Assembly: GCF_025962655.1 (NCBI RefSeq)
Contig: NZ_JAGFPE010000001.1
Span: 496,001-560,000 of the forward strand
DNA from: Candidatus Symbiopectobacterium sp. NZEC151
Lineage (GTDB): Bacteria; Pseudomonadota; Gammaproteobacteria; Enterobacterales; Enterobacteriaceae
Length of the DNA: 64,000 nucleotides
Reading direction: 5' to 3'
Numbering within the stretch: the first letter of the stretch is position 1; each line of letters begins with the position of its first letter. Shown one piece after another: positions 31,014-40,963 of the stretch. The notes beneath the pieces are model-generated. The model was given only the letters and a program-made list of their open reading frames with translations. It was not told the DNA's origin and did no database searches. A program made the translations under genes and the position numbers.

Positions 31014-31277
31014 TTACTGAAACAGGTTCAGATTCGCTTTGGCATAGGCTTCGAAGTCGGTGCAACCGCCGATGTGTTTTTCGTCCAAAAAGATCTGTGG
31101 AACCGTTTCAACCGGTTTACCCACGGTTTTAGACAGGTCGTCTTTGCTGATCCCTTCGGCGTGAATATCAACGTAGCGGAAACTGAAGTCGTCACGTTGT
31201 TCAGTCAGTTTTTCTGCCAGCGCTTTGGCACGAACACAGTACGGGCAGCCAGGGCGGCCAAAAATAACAGCAAACAT
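31014..31277 (-). CDS. grxA: Glutaredoxin 1
   Basis: Cytoplasmic thiol-disulfide oxidoreductase that reduces ribonucleotide reductase and other proteins using glutathione. The 87 residues carry the dithiol active site CPYC at 11-14 and the glutathione-binding TVPQIFLDEKHIGGCTDF segment. E. coli GrxA is 85 residues. It is divergent from nfsA; in E. coli the grxA promoter is OxyR-controlled, which I cannot confirm from this sequence. Confidence 0.96.
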   Translation of the reverse strand: MFAVIFGRPGCPYCVRAKALAEKLTEQRDDFSFRYVDIHAEGISKDDLSKTVGKPVETVPQIFLDEKHIGGCTDFEAYAKANLNLFQ

Positions 31278-31540
31278 GTTAACTCCTTATCAAAACAAAA
31301 GGCTGTAAACGATATTGTTCTCGTCTTTCTGAGAGGTACTATGCCCCTATCCGCGCTGAAAAAAAAGCAGTAAATCCCTGTTGCATTAATATGTAATGGC
31401 TATCAAACCGCATAACATGCGCTGAGCAGCATTGGTCAGTCGCAACGGCTGGCTTATACTGCCTGTTAAGCGCCTGGCTGTCCGGTTCACAGAGCCGACC
31501 CCCGCTGCTTTCAGGACACACCATCATAAGGACTCGAAGA

Positions 31541-32263
31541 GTGACGCCAACTATCGATCTGCTGCTAAACCATCGCTCCATTCGTGCTTTTAGCACACAG
31601 CCTATTGCGCCGGACGCGCGCGATGCCATTATTGCTGCGGCCCAGAGCGCGTCCAGCTCGAGCTTTTTACAATGCAGCTCGATTATTCGCATTACCGATC
31701 CCACGCTGCGCCAGACGTTGGCCCGCTATTGTGGCGATCAGCAGCATGTGGCTGACGCCGCCGAGTTCTGGGTGTTTTGCGCCGATTTCCACCGTCATCT
31801 GGAGATCTTTCCGCAGGCGCAAACCGGGATGGCAGAGCAATTGCTGCTGGGATGCGTTGATACGGCGCTGATGGGACAGAATGCGCTGGTCGCGGCGGAA
31901 TCGCTGGGACTGGGCGGCGTGTTTATCGGCGGTATCCGTAATCACATTGCCGAGGTCACCTCGCTGTTGTCGCTGCCACAGCAGGTGTTGCCGCTGTTTG
32001 GCCTCTGTCTGGGCTATCCCGCTGCGACGCCCGATCGCAAACCGCGCCTGCCCGCCTCGCTGGTGGTGCATGAAAATGGCTATCAGCCGTTAGATAAAGC
32101 CGCGCTGGCACAGTATGACCAGCAATTGGGGGATTACTATCAGCAGCGTGGCAGTAATCGTCGCCGCGATACCTGGAGTGAGCACGTGCAGCGCACGCTG
32201 CAAAAAGAGCTAAGGCCCTTTATTCTGGACTACTTGCATCAGCAAGGCTGGGCAATCCGCTAA
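31541..32263 (+). CDS. nfsA: Oxygen-insensitive NADPH nitroreductase
   Basis: FMN flavoprotein reducing nitro compounds and quinones by two-electron transfer. The 240 residues start MTPTIDLLLNHRSIRAF (RSIR contacts FMN) and contain SSSSFLQCSSIIRI and GLGGVFIGGIRN, all typical of NfsA. The initiator is GTG at 31541, with AAGGA upstream. First of nfsA-rimK-ybjN as in E. coli; the small gene ybjC that precedes nfsA there is not seen here. Confidence 0.95.
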   Translation: MTPTIDLLLNHRSIRAFSTQPIAPDARDAIIAAAQSASSSSFLQCSSIIRITDPTLRQTLARYCGDQQHVADAAEFWVFCADFHRHLEIFPQAQTGMAEQLLLGCVDTALMGQNALVAAESLGLGGVFIGGIRNHIAEVTSLLSLPQQVLPLFGLCLGYPAATPDRKPRLPASLVVHENGYQPLDKAALAQYDQQLGDYYQQRGSNRRRDTWSEHVQRTLQKELRPFILDYLHQQGWAIR

Positions 32264-32281
32264 AACAGGGGAGAGGAACTG

Positions 32282-33160
32282 ATGAAGATCGCCATTTTAT
32301 CCCGGGACGGCAGCCTCTACTCCTGCATGCGGTTACGTGAAGCCGCAGAAGCACGCAAGCACGTTGTCGATATTATTGACCCACTCTCGTGCTACATGAA
32401 CATCAACTCTGCTGCGCCCACGGTGCATTATCGCGGGAAGCAGTTGGTAAAATACGATGCGGTAATCCCACGCATCGGCTCACAGATTACCTTCTACGGC
32501 ACCGCCGTGTTGCGCCAGTTTGAAATGCTGGGAAGCTTTCCGTTGAACAATGCGCTCTCAATCACCCGTGCACGGGACAAATTGCACTCGCTGCAACTGT
32601 TGGCGCGCGAGGGCATCGATTTACCGATCACCGGTTTTGCTCACTCGCCGGACGATACCAGCGATCTGATCGCTATGGTGGGCGGCGCACCGCTGGTGGT
32701 TAAACTGGTTGAGGGCACTCAGGGAATTGGCGTGGTGTTGGCAGAAACGCGTCAGGCGGCCGAAAGCGTGATTGATGCGTTTCGCGGCCTGAATGCGCAC
32801 ATTCTGGTTCAGGAGTATGTGAGCGAGGCGCAGGGCAGGGATGTCCGCTGTCTGGTGATTGGCGATACCGTGGTGGCGGCCATCGAACGTCAGGCCAAAG
32901 AGGGCGATTTTCGCTCCAATTTACACCGTGGCGGCACTGCACGACCGGTTATCATCACGGAGCGTGAGCGTGCCATTGCGGTGAAAGCGACCCAAACGCT
33001 GGGGCTGAGCGTGGCGGGCGTGGATATTTTACGCGCGGCGCGCGGACCGCTGGTGATGGAGGTAAATGCCTCTCCCGGTTTGGAAGGGATTGAACGCACC
33101 ACCCAATTGGATATCGCCGACATGATGATTGCGTTTATTGAGCAGCACGCATGCGGCTGA
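32282..33160 (+). CDS. rimK: Ribosomal protein S6 glutamate ligase RimK
   Basis: ATP-grasp ligase that adds glutamate residues to the C-terminus of ribosomal protein S6. The 292 residues show the pre-ATP-grasp domain (1-100), the nucleotide loop [12 protein letters not shown], the catalytic core [20 protein letters not shown] and the metal-binding [13 protein letters not shown]. Slightly shorter than E. coli RimK (300). Begins 18 bases after nfsA, so co-transcribed. Confidence 0.96.
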   Translation: MKIAILSRDGSLYSCMRLREAAEARKHVVDIIDPLSCYMNINSAAPTVHYRGKQLVKYDAVIPRIGSQITFYGTAVLRQFEMLGSFPLNNALSITRARDKLHSLQLLAREGIDLPITGFAHSPDDTSDLIAMVGGAPLVVKLVEGTQGIGVVLAETRQAAESVIDAFRGLNAHILVQEYVSEAQGRDVRCLVIGDTVVAAIERQAKEGDFRSNLHRGGTARPVIITERERAIAVKATQTLGLSVAGVDILRAARGPLVMEVNASPGLEGIERTTQLDIADMMIAFIEQHACG

Positions 33161-33264
33161 GTATCACCAGCCTGATAGGCAATCCCGCTTTTCTATTGGT
33201 ATCGTGCGCAAATTTTACGTAAGCTAGTAAGGTTTTTACGTTACAGGCGCAAATGAGGCAAATT

Positions 33265-33747
33265 ATGATGGATTCACTCATCGTTCCGGATCTGAATCTG
33301 CTGCGGCGGTGGTTGGATCAACTTAATATTCTCTATTTTGAATGCGACTCTTGTCAGGCGTTGCATTTGCCCCATATGCAGAATTTCGACGGCATTTTCG
33401 ATGCCAAAGTTGATCTGGTGGACGGTGTTATTCTGTTTTCCGCGTTGGCAGAAGTAAAACCCAGCGCGTTGATTTCCCTGGCGGGCAACCTGAGCCAAAT
33501 CAATGCCAGTTCTCTGACGGTGAAAGCCTTTCTTGATGTGCAAGACGACAATCTGCCAAAGCTTATCGTCTGCCAGACGCTCGACGTAGCGGCCGGCGTG
33601 GTCATTGAACAGTTCCGCCACTTTATGCAGCAGTCTGAAGAGCAGATCTCCATGGTTATTCTGGAGGCCTGTGCTAACAATATGCTGTTTCTCGGCGAAG
33701 AAGAAGAGAGCTCTCCTGCGCGCAGCCTGTCACACAGCCTGCATTGA
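33265..33747 (+). CDS. ybjN: YbjN family protein
   Basis: Cytoplasmic protein of about 160 residues in the YbjN/DUF1790 family; E. coli YbjN influences motility, stress and envelope traits but no biochemical role is established. ECDSCQALHLPHMQNFDGIF and INASSLTVKAFLDVQDDNLP are nearly identical to E. coli. Two adjacent ATGs at 33265 and 33268 are both possible starts, after GAGG. Follows rimK by about 100 bases and is closed by a terminator. Confidence 0.93.
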   Translation: MMDSLIVPDLNLLRRWLDQLNILYFECDSCQALHLPHMQNFDGIFDAKVDLVDGVILFSALAEVKPSALISLAGNLSQINASSLTVKAFLDVQDDNLPKLIVCQTLDVAAGVVIEQFRHFMQQSEEQISMVILEACANNMLFLGEEEESSPARSLSHSLH

Positions 33748-33752
33748 TTCTG

Positions 33753-33782
33753 TTGCTGCCTGCGGGCAGCAATCACTTTTTC
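33753..33782 (+). terminator. ybjN terminator
   Basis: TTGCTGCC pairs with GGCAGCAA around TGCG, followed by TCACTTTTTC; five bases after the ybjN stop. Confidence 0.8.
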
Positions 33783-34131
33783 TTATTTGCTGATTATGTT
33801 TGGTTTATTCTGCTAAAAATGATTTTTCTGATATATTCCACCGCCCAGAGTAATGACTTGCCGTTCACCGCGCCAACTCCTGCATAATTAATCGATAAAA
33901 GCCGTTTTTTACGTTGCACATATAGCACCGCGAACACGAGGCGGTTATGCTAACTTCCTGTGACCGTCAGGCGATGACAATGCATTTATGTCTGTGTGTA
34001 CTATGATTATTTTTAGTGCATAGCCATTCAACATCCTCGTCCGTCGGCGCGATAAGTTCAGGTATGTGTCCGGTATCGTCCTGATACGGATTTTATTCCA
34101 TGATTCACCCCTGGTATGGAGGAAGGAACGG
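33783..34131 (+). other. potF upstream region
   Basis: About 350 bases of AT-rich leader and promoter sequence for the putrescine operon. No gene is supported. I see no named operator. The potF frame opens at 34066 without a ribosome site. Confidence 0.6.
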
Positions 34132-35241
34132 ATGTTCACCCAACGTAAAACATGGCTCTCGGGTGTTGTTGCCGGCTTGATGATGGCCGCGTCCGTCACC
34201 GCATCTGCGGAAGAAAAAACGCTGCATGTGTATAACTGGTCAGATTACATTGCGCCGGACACCCTGAGCAATTTCCAGAAAGAAACGGGCATCAAAGTCG
34301 TTTATGACGTGTTTGACTCCAACGAAGTGTTGGAAGGCAAATTGATGGCAGGCAGCACCGGTTTTGACCTAGTGGTACCTTCTGCCAGCTTCCTGGAGCG
34401 TCAGCTTGCCGCGGGCGTTTTCCAGCCGCTGGATAAAAGTAAGCTGCCTAACTACAAAAATCTCGATCCCGAGCTGATGAAGCTGATTGCTCAGCACGAT
34501 CCGGATAACAAATTTGCCATTCCCTATCTGTGGGCGACCACGGGCATTGGCTTTAACATCGATAAAGTCAAAGCCGCGCTGGGTACGGATGCGCCAATCG
34601 ACAGTTGGGATCTGGTGTTGAAGCCGGAAAATCTGGAAAAACTGAAAAGCTGCGGCGTTGCCTTCCTGGATGCGCCGGAAGAGATTTTCGCCACCGTGCT
34701 GAATTATCAGGGTAAAGATCCGAACAGCACCAAGGCTGATGATTACAGCAAAAGCGCCACCGACCTGCTGCTGAAATTGCGCCCGAGCATCCGCTATTTC
34801 CACTCTTCCCAGTACATTAACGATCTGGCCAACGGCGACATCTGCGTGGCTATCGGTTGGGCCGGAGACGTGAAGCAGGCGGCTAACCGTGCCAAGGAAG
34901 CGAAGAACGGCGTGAACATCGGCTACAGCATTCCGAAAGAGGGGGCGATGGCGTTCTTTGACGTGCTCGCCATGCCGGTTGATGCCAAAAATAAAGAGGA
35001 AGCCTATCAGTTCCTCAACTACCTGATGAAACCGGAAGTGATTGCCAATGTCAGCAATTACGTCTTCTATGCCAACGGCAACAAAGCCTCCGTTCCGCTG
35101 GTTGATGAAGCCGTACGTAATGATCCTGGCATCTTCCCGCCGGATGATGTGCGCGCCAAGCTGTTTACGCTCAAAGTACAATCACCGCAAATTGACCGCG
35201 CGCGTACCCGCGCCTGGACCAAGGTAAAAAGCGGCAAGTAA
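34132..35241 (+). CDS. potF: Putrescine-binding periplasmic protein
   Basis: Periplasmic receptor of the PotFGHI putrescine importer. The 369 residues begin with a signal peptide ([20 protein letters not shown], cleavage after ...TASA) followed by [16 protein letters not shown], the start of the mature polyamine-binding fold. The ATG at 34132 follows AGGAAGG and was chosen over an upstream frame opening. First gene of the operon; a hairpin and tandem repeats separate it from potG. Confidence 0.97.
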   Translation: MFTQRKTWLSGVVAGLMMAASVTASAEEKTLHVYNWSDYIAPDTLSNFQKETGIKVVYDVFDSNEVLEGKLMAGSTGFDLVVPSASFLERQLAAGVFQPLDKSKLPNYKNLDPELMKLIAQHDPDNKFAIPYLWATTGIGFNIDKVKAALGTDAPIDSWDLVLKPENLEKLKSCGVAFLDAPEEIFATVLNYQGKDPNSTKADDYSKSATDLLLKLRPSIRYFHSSQYINDLANGDICVAIGWAGDVKQAANRAKEAKNGVNIGYSIPKEGAMAFFDVLAMPVDAKNKEEAYQFLNYLMKPEVIANVSNYVFYANGNKASVPLVDEAVRNDPGIFPPDDVRAKLFTLKVQSPQIDRARTRAWTKVKSGK

Positions 35242-35275
35242 CTGTTTTTGTACGTTGAGATTATGAGATAATCCG

Positions 35276-35296
35276 CAGGCGGCTAATACCCGCCTG
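35276..35296 (+). terminator. Hairpin between potF and potG
   Basis: CAGGCGG/CCGCCTG with a seven-base loop, followed by TTTG. With no long U-tract it is likely a partial terminator or a 3' stabiliser that keeps potF mRNA more abundant than potGHI. Confidence 0.55.
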
Positions 35297-35321
35297 TTTG
35301 TGCTGTTTGTGCTGTATGTGG
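35295..35321 (+). repeat. Three tandem 9-mers between potF and potG
   Basis: TGTTTGTGC, TGTTTGTGC, TGTATGTGG in direct succession. Two exact copies and one diverged; a short simple repeat of unknown effect. Confidence 0.7.
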
Positions 35322-35414
35322 TGTAACGCACGGAGGGAGCGAGGGTGCCTGTCGCAGATCCTTCTCCACCGTGGGTTATTCGTTTGTTCTGCTTTTGCCG
35401 GAGAGCAATGCTAA

Positions 35415-36548
35415 GTGAATGATGCAATTTCCCGTCCCCAGCCTAAAACGCACAAGGCCGTAACGCCACTGTTGGAAGTGCGCAATTTGACCAAATCCTT
35501 TGACGGTCAGGCGGCCGTGGATGATGTGAGTCTGACTATCTACAAAGGTGAGATTTTCGCGCTGCTGGGGGCTTCCGGCTGCGGTAAATCCACCCTGTTG
35601 CGTATGTTGGCCGGTTTTGAACACCCCACGCAGGGGCAGATTGTGCTGGATGGACAGGATCTGTCGCTGGTACCGCCCTATCAGCGCCCTATCAATATGA
35701 TGTTTCAGTCGTATGCCCTGTTTCCGCATATGACGGTTGAGAAGAATATCGCTTTCGGTTTGAAGCAGGACAAGCTGTCCCGCGCTGAAATTAAAGACCG
35801 GGTGGAAGAAATGCTGACGCTGGTGCATATGCAGGAGTTTGCCGGGCGTAAACCGCATCAGCTTTCCGGCGGTCAGCGTCAGCGCGTGGCACTGGCGCGC
35901 AGTCTGGCTAAACGCCCGAAACTGCTGCTGCTGGATGAGCCGATGGGCGCACTGGACAAAAAGCTGCGCGACCGTATGCAACTGGAAGTGGTGGATATTC
36001 TTGAGCGTGTTGGCGTGACCTGCGTGATGGTGACCCACGATCAGGAAGAGGCCATGACCATGGCCGGGCGCATCGCCATCATGAATCGCGGCAAGTTTGT
36101 GCAAATCGGCGAGCCGGAAGAGATTTATGAACACCCGACCACGCGTTTCAGCGCCGAATTTATCGGCTCGGTCAATATGTTTGAAGGGCTGCTGAAAGAG
36201 CGTCAGGACGATGCGTTGATTATTCAAAGCCCGGGTCTGGTTCATCCGCTGAAAGTGAATACCGATGTCTCCGTGGTGGATGGCGTGCCGGTGCATGTTG
36301 CACTGCGCCCCGAAAAAATCATGCTGTGCGAAGAGGTGCCCGAAGACGGCTGTAACTTTGCTGTCGGCGAAGTGGTGCATATTGCTTATCTGGGCGATCT
36401 GTCGATTTACCATGTGCGTCTCAACAGTGGGCAGATCATCAGCGCCCAGTTGCAAAATGCTTACCGCTATCGCAAAGGCGCACCCACCTGGGGTGATGAA
36501 GTGCGCTTGTATTGGGAAGCGGACAGCTGTGTGGTGTTGACGGTGTGA
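35415..36548 (+). CDS. potG: Putrescine ABC transporter ATP-binding protein
   Basis: Cytoplasmic ATPase of the PotFGHI importer, 377 residues, the same length as E. coli PotG. It shows Walker A GASGCGKST, signature LSGGQRQR, Walker B LLLLDEPMGALD, the H-loop VTHDQEEAMTMAG and a C-terminal TOBE domain (about 290-375). The initiator is GTG at 35415; the peptide MNDAISRPQPKTHKA aligns exactly with the E. coli N-terminus, which fixes the start. Confidence 0.97.
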   Translation: MNDAISRPQPKTHKAVTPLLEVRNLTKSFDGQAAVDDVSLTIYKGEIFALLGASGCGKSTLLRMLAGFEHPTQGQIVLDGQDLSLVPPYQRPINMMFQSYALFPHMTVEKNIAFGLKQDKLSRAEIKDRVEEMLTLVHMQEFAGRKPHQLSGGQRQRVALARSLAKRPKLLLLDEPMGALDKKLRDRMQLEVVDILERVGVTCVMVTHDQEEAMTMAGRIAIMNRGKFVQIGEPEEIYEHPTTRFSAEFIGSVNMFEGLLKERQDDALIIQSPGLVHPLKVNTDVSVVDGVPVHVALRPEKIMLCEEVPEDGCNFAVGEVVHIAYLGDLSIYHVRLNSGQIISAQLQNAYRYRKGAPTWGDEVRLYWEADSCVVLTV

Positions 36549-36560
36549 TAGGGCGAGATA

Positions 36561-37541
36561 ATGACCATGTTTCCTGAACATAACTTTTCGGATGGTAAAG
36601 CGGCGGAACCACCGGATGCGCCGCGCAGTCCTCTGCGCCTGTTATTGACACAGTGGCACCTGAAATACGGGCGAAAACTGGTGATCGCGCTGCCTTATAT
36701 CTGGCTTATTCTGCTGTTTATGCTGCCGTTCCTGATTGTTTTCAAAATCAGCCTGGCAGAAATGGCGCGCGCGGTGCCTCCTTACACCGATTTGCTCTCC
36801 TGGGCGGATGATAAGCTCGATATCACCCTTAATTTGGGCAACTATCTCCATCTGCTGGATGATCCGCTCTATTTCGAAGCCTATTTGCAGTCGCTGAAAG
36901 TGGCGGCGGTATCGACGGTACTCTGCCTGATCATTGGTTATCCGCTGGCTTGGGCGGTGGCACATAGCCAATCTTCCACGCGCAACATTCTGCTGCTGTT
37001 GGTTATCCTGCCTTCCTGGACCTCATTTCTTATCCGCGTGTATGCCTGGATGGGGATACTGAAGAACAACGGGATATTGAATAACTTCCTGCTGTGGCTG
37101 GGCGTAATCGATGAGCCGCTGATCATCCTGCACACCAATCTGGCGGTGTATATCGGTATCGTCTATTCCTATCTGCCGTTTATGGTGCTGCCGATTTATA
37201 CTGCGTTGACCCGTCTGGATTATTCGCTGGTGGAAGCCTCACTGGATTTGGGCGCGCGCCCGTTAAAAACCTTTTTCCACGTGATTGTGCCGTTGACCAA
37301 AGGCGGAATTATCGCCGGATCGATGCTGGTGTTTATCCCGGCAGTTGGCGAGTACGTGATCCCTGAGCTGTTAGGCGGCCCGGACAGCATCATGATTGGC
37401 CGTATCCTGTGGCAAGAGTTCTTCAACAACCGCGACTGGCCGGTAGCCTCTGCGGTGGCGACCGTTATGCTGCTGCTGCTGATTGTGCCCATCATGTGGT
37501 TCCACAAGCATCAGAACAAAAGTACGGGAGATCAGGCATGA
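36561..37541 (+). CDS. potH: Putrescine ABC transporter permease PotH
   Basis: Inner-membrane subunit, 326 residues, six hydrophobic helices preceded by a cytoplasmic N-terminal extension of about 40 residues. The EAA loop reads EASLDLGARPLKTFFHVIVP. Starts 12 bases after potG (two nearby ATGs, 36561 and 36567, are possible) and overlaps potI by four bases. Confidence 0.96.
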   Translation: MTMFPEHNFSDGKAAEPPDAPRSPLRLLLTQWHLKYGRKLVIALPYIWLILLFMLPFLIVFKISLAEMARAVPPYTDLLSWADDKLDITLNLGNYLHLLDDPLYFEAYLQSLKVAAVSTVLCLIIGYPLAWAVAHSQSSTRNILLLLVILPSWTSFLIRVYAWMGILKNNGILNNFLLWLGVIDEPLIILHTNLAVYIGIVYSYLPFMVLPIYTALTRLDYSLVEASLDLGARPLKTFFHVIVPLTKGGIIAGSMLVFIPAVGEYVIPELLGGPDSIMIGRILWQEFFNNRDWPVASAVATVMLLLLIVPIMWFHKHQNKSTGDQA

Positions 37542-38383
37542 ATAATTTACCTGTGGTTCGTTCCCCGTGGCGTACCCTGATTCTGGTTATCGGTTTTACC
37601 TTTCTGTATGCGCCGATGCTGATGCTGGTGATTTACTCTTTCAACAGCTCCAAGCTGGTGACGGTGTGGGCAGGCTGGTCGACACAATGGTACAGCGCGC
37701 TGTTTCATGACAGCGCCATGATGAGCGCCGTGGCGCTGAGCCTGACTATCGCTGCCGCCTCCGCCACCATGGCGGTAGTGCTTGGCACGCTGGCGGCGGT
37801 GGTGATGGTGCGTTTTGGCAGCTTTCGCGGCTCCAACGGTTTTGCGTTTATGCTAACCGCGCCGCTGGTAATGCCTGATGTGATTACCGGTTTGTCGTTG
37901 CTGCTGCTGTTTGTTGCCTTGGGGCATGCTATCGGCTGGCCCTCAGAGCGCGGCATGCTGACTATCTGGCTGGCACATGTGACCTTCTGTACCGCCTATG
38001 TCACCGTGGTCATCAGTGCGCGTCTGCGCGAGTTGGATCGTTCCATCGAAGAGGCCGCAATGGATCTGGGGGCGGCACCGCTCAAGGTGTTTTTCATCAT
38101 CACCGTCCCGATGATTGCGCCGGCGCTGGTTTCTGGCTGGCTGCTGGCGTTTACGCTGTCGCTGGACGATCTGGTGATCGCCAGTTTCGTTTCCGGGCCG
38201 GGGGCGACCACGCTGCCGATGCTGGTGTTCTCCAGTGTGCGAATGGGCGTTAATCCGCAAATTAACGCGCTGGCCTCGCTGATATTATTGGTGGTAGGTG
38301 TGATTGGCTTGATTGCCTGGTGGTTTATGGCACGTGCGGAGAAGCAGCGTATTCGTGATATGCAGCGAGCCAGACACGGTTGA
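37538..38383 (+). CDS. potI: Putrescine ABC transporter permease PotI
   Basis: Second inner-membrane subunit, 281 residues as in E. coli, with six helices and EAA loop EEAAMDLGAAPLKVFFIITVP. The ATG at 37538 overlaps the potH stop (ATGA), which settles the start although the frame is open further upstream. Last gene of potFGHI; a hairpin follows. Confidence 0.97.
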   Translation: MNNLPVVRSPWRTLILVIGFTFLYAPMLMLVIYSFNSSKLVTVWAGWSTQWYSALFHDSAMMSAVALSLTIAAASATMAVVLGTLAAVVMVRFGSFRGSNGFAFMLTAPLVMPDVITGLSLLLLFVALGHAIGWPSERGMLTIWLAHVTFCTAYVTVVISARLRELDRSIEEAAMDLGAAPLKVFFIITVPMIAPALVSGWLLAFTLSLDDLVIASFVSGPGATTLPMLVFSSVRMGVNPQINALASLILLVVGVIGLIAWWFMARAEKQRIRDMQRARHG

Positions 38384-38409
38384 GCTCAGTGGTAAGGATA
38401 TAAACTGCA

Positions 38410-38434
38410 CAGCGCCACCCTTCAGGTGGCGCTG
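38410..38434 (+). terminator. Hairpin after potI
   Basis: AGCGCCACC/GGTGGCGCT with loop CTTCA, followed by GTTGTCTC. Strong stem with a poor U-tract, so some readthrough into ybjO is possible. Confidence 0.65.
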
Positions 38435-38462
38435 TTGTCTCTACAAAGGAACGCGATTAACG

Positions 38463-38939
38463 ATGCTGCAAAGCAAGAAGACACTGGTTGCACAAGGTAA
38501 TTACGCCCCTGTCGCTGTGACAGTTGCGGGCATCGGTATTATCGCCACCTGTGTACTGAGCCTTGTGATGCTGCTGTGGGATCTGGGATTAAGCAGTTTT
38601 GGTGGCTGGATTGGCAGCAGCGCCGAGTCCTGGGATTCAACGCTGGTGCTATTGGCCGCGCTGGTGATTCTCTGCTTCGAAGTGCGCTGCGGCGTGGCGG
38701 TGATGGCAGGGAAAAACTGGGGGCGCTGGGGCTACCTTATTGCTCAGGGCGCGATATCTGGCTACATGCTGCTGGCCTCTTTTAGCGATTTTTTGCCTGA
38801 TATTTTTCACTTTAGCGGAGAGACCAACTGGGACGTTTTACACCAGTTTGCCACACAGCGTCTGCCCGACGCGTTGGTGATTTTTTTGCTTTTTGTCCCA
38901 CATCGCAGCCGTCGCTATTTTCAACGCCATACCGCGTAG
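38463..38939 (+). CDS. ybjO: YbjO family membrane protein (DUF2593)
   Basis: Inner-membrane protein of unknown function, 158 residues, with four hydrophobic segments. The C-terminal part (QRLPDALVIFLLFVPHRSRRYF) and the position between potI and rlmC identify the YbjO family; overall likeness to E. coli is only moderate. The ATG at 38463 follows AAAGGA. An upstream opening at 38313 would overlap potI and is rejected. Confidence 0.85.
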   Translation: MLQSKKTLVAQGNYAPVAVTVAGIGIIATCVLSLVMLLWDLGLSSFGGWIGSSAESWDSTLVLLAALVILCFEVRCGVAVMAGKNWGRWGYLIAQGAISGYMLLASFSDFLPDIFHFSGETNWDVLHQFATQRLPDALVIFLLFVPHRSRRYFQRHTA

Positions 38940-39003
38940 CGCTGCGCCATCACGCCTGACAGTGCTATAATGTCGCCCCAACTTTATTGGCTCCTCTTCT
39001 CCT

Positions 39004-40140
39004 ATGCAGTGTGCACGATATACCGAAGGCAGTTGCCGTTCCTGCCAGTGGCTGGAAAAACCTTATACGCAGCAGCTTTCTGACAAGCAGCAACAATTGG
39101 CTGAACTGCTAGACCAACAGACGGTGGGCACCTGGCTGCCCGTGGTTTCCTCGCCACAGCAGGCCTTTCGCAACAAGGCCAAAATGGTGGTGAGCGGTAG
39201 CGTTGAACGCCCGGTGTTCGGTATCCTGCGTCAGGATGGCAGCGCGGTTGATTTGTGTGACTGTCCGCTTTATCCGGCATCGTTTACGCCAGTGTTTTCT
39301 GTACTCAAAACTTTTATTGCGCGTGCCGGGCTAACGCCCTATCAGGTGGCTCGGCGGCGCGGTGAATTAAAATATCTGTTGCTGACCGAAAGTCGCCTGC
39401 GCGGTGAGTTTATGCTGCGCTTCGTGTTGCGCTCGAAAACCAAGCTGGCGCAGTTACAGCAGGCGCTTCCCTGGTTACAGCAGCAGTTGCCGCAGTTGGC
39501 GGTGATCTCTGCCAATATCCAGCCGGTTCATCAGGCAATTCTGGAAGGGGAAGAGGAGATTGCGCTGACGGAAAACCAAATGCTGGAAGAAGCGTTCAAT
39601 CAGGTGCCACTTTTCTTGCGACCACGCGGTTTCTTTCAAACCAACCCGCAGGTTGCCGCCACGCTGTATGCGACGGCGCGCGACTGGGTTGCGGCATTGC
39701 CGGTGACCAGCATGTGGGATCTGTTTTGCGGCGTCGGCGGCTTTGGCTTGCACTGCGCCACGCCAGACATGCCGCTGACCGGCATTGAAATCAGCGCCGA
39801 GGCTATCGCCTGCGCACAGCGTTCCGCCACACAGCTCGGGCTAACGCGGGTGACATTTCAGGCGCTGGATTCCACACAATTTGCCACTGGCAATGCCAGC
39901 GCGCCGGATCTGGTGCTGGTAAACCCACCCCGCCGCGGCATAGGGCGTGAACTGTGTGAGTATCTGAGCCAGATGGCCCCGGCGTATATCCTCTACTCAA
40001 GCTGTAATGCACAGACCATGGCGAGCGATATCAGCCTGTTGCCGGGATACCAGATTGTCCAGGTGCAACTGTTCGATATGTTCCCGCATACCGCGCACTA
40101 TGAAGTGCTGACGCTATTGCAGCGCAAGCGTTTGGCGTAA
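39004..40140 (+). CDS. rlmC: 23S rRNA (uracil-747-C5) methyltransferase
   Basis: SAM-dependent, iron-sulfur RNA methyltransferase making m5U747 in 23S rRNA. Cluster cysteines are visible as C3, C11, C14 and C87 (CPLYP). The SAM motif is [24 protein letters not shown] is the catalytic loop and YSSCNAQTM carries the nucleophilic cysteine. The 378 residues align end to end with E. coli RlmC (375). The start has no good ribosome site but matches the family N-terminus. Confidence 0.97.
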   Translation: MQCARYTEGSCRSCQWLEKPYTQQLSDKQQQLAELLDQQTVGTWLPVVSSPQQAFRNKAKMVVSGSVERPVFGILRQDGSAVDLCDCPLYPASFTPVFSVLKTFIARAGLTPYQVARRRGELKYLLLTESRLRGEFMLRFVLRSKTKLAQLQQALPWLQQQLPQLAVISANIQPVHQAILEGEEEIALTENQMLEEAFNQVPLFLRPRGFFQTNPQVAATLYATARDWVAALPVTSMWDLFCGVGGFGLHCATPDMPLTGIEISAEAIACAQRSATQLGLTRVTFQALDSTQFATGNASAPDLVLVNPPRRGIGRELCEYLSQMAPAYILYSSCNAQTMASDISLLPGYQIVQVQLFDMFPHTAHYEVLTLLQRKRLA

Positions 40141-40183
40141 TATCACCATAAAGCTCATAGGGAATGGCTAATGTGAATTGGCA

Positions 40184-40963
40184 TTAGCTTTTTCGCGCAA
40201 TACAGACAAAATCCTGCCCAATAATCGGCTCATTCTCTAATAATTCAGAAACGCGGAGTATTTTTTGTTGCGTCTCTGCTTCTTCGAGCCGACGTTCAAC
40301 ATCAGGAAGCATCCAGATAGGGCCGACAACGCCTTTAATTTCAATCTGTTTAAAGTCAGCTTTCGCCACTTCAGCGTCCATTTCTTCAGGCAAGTGAAAG
40401 TGCCATGACGGTGAACGTGTCCTGAGTCCTGTTTTGACCTCATGGGATACCATGTCAAAATAAGCATCATCAAGAATCAGTTCGCGCTTGATGCCATAAA
40501 ATACGCCCGCGTATCGATTGATTGCGAAAGCAAAGAGTATTCCTCCCGGTTTAAGAACCCGATAGGCTTCTTTTAACACCCTCAATCTGCTGTTTTCATC
40601 GGTAATATGATAGAGCGGGCCGTGCACGATGACGGCATCGAAGGTGTTGTCAGGAAAGGCTAAATCTTGAGCGTCGCCGACGTGAAAACCGTGCAACGCA
40701 ATGCCGGTTTCTGCACTGACCTTTCTCGCTTTTTCGATATGTATCGGAACGATATCAAACAGGTGTACTTCATGACCGCATTTTGCCAGTTCAAAGGAAT
40801 AGACGCCGGTAGCGCCCCCGATATCAATGACCTTCTGCTTATTCAGCAAGTATTTCTTTAGCAATTGAAGCGTTCGTCGTTGCTGAATTTTTCCAAAAGC
40901 ATCTAAATGACGAAAATGTTCATTAAAGGTATTCGTATAATAGTCGACGACGTTGTTTTCCAT
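40184..40963 (-). CDS. Class I SAM-dependent methyltransferase, accessory
   Basis: Cytoplasmic methyltransferase of 259 residues; the substrate cannot be told. SAM motif I is KVIDIGGATGVYSFELA (about residue 43), motif II HLFDIVP, and the post-motif block LAFPDNTFDAVIVHGPLYHI. Closest in style to UbiE/methyltransf-11 small-molecule enzymes. It is AT-richer than its neighbours (two sampled 60-base stretches give about 44% GC) and interrupts the rlmC-artJ adjacency of E. coli, suggesting acquisition. Convergent with rlmC. Confidence 0.85.
   Translation of the reverse strand: MENNVVDYYTNTFNEHFRHLDAFGKIQQRRTLQLLKKYLLNKQKVIDIGGATGVYSFELAKCGHEVHLFDIVPIHIEKARKVSAETGIALHGFHVGDAQDLAFPDNTFDAVIVHGPLYHITDENSRLRVLKEAYRVLKPGGILFAFAINRYAGVFYGIKRELILDDAYFDMVSHEVKTGLRTRSPSWHFHLPEEMDAEVAKADFKQIEIKGVVGPIWMLPDVERRLEEAETQQKILRVSELLENEPIIGQDFVCIARKS

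Noticed and set aside
31339-31704. Minus-strand frame upstream of nfsA as a ybjC homologue
   Set aside because: The product bears no likeness to YbjC, lies on the wrong strand and overlaps nfsA.
35376-36581. 401-codon open frame antisense to potG
   Set aside because: Shadow frame of potG, His- and Gln-rich, with no domain; potG aligns end to end with its E. coli counterpart.
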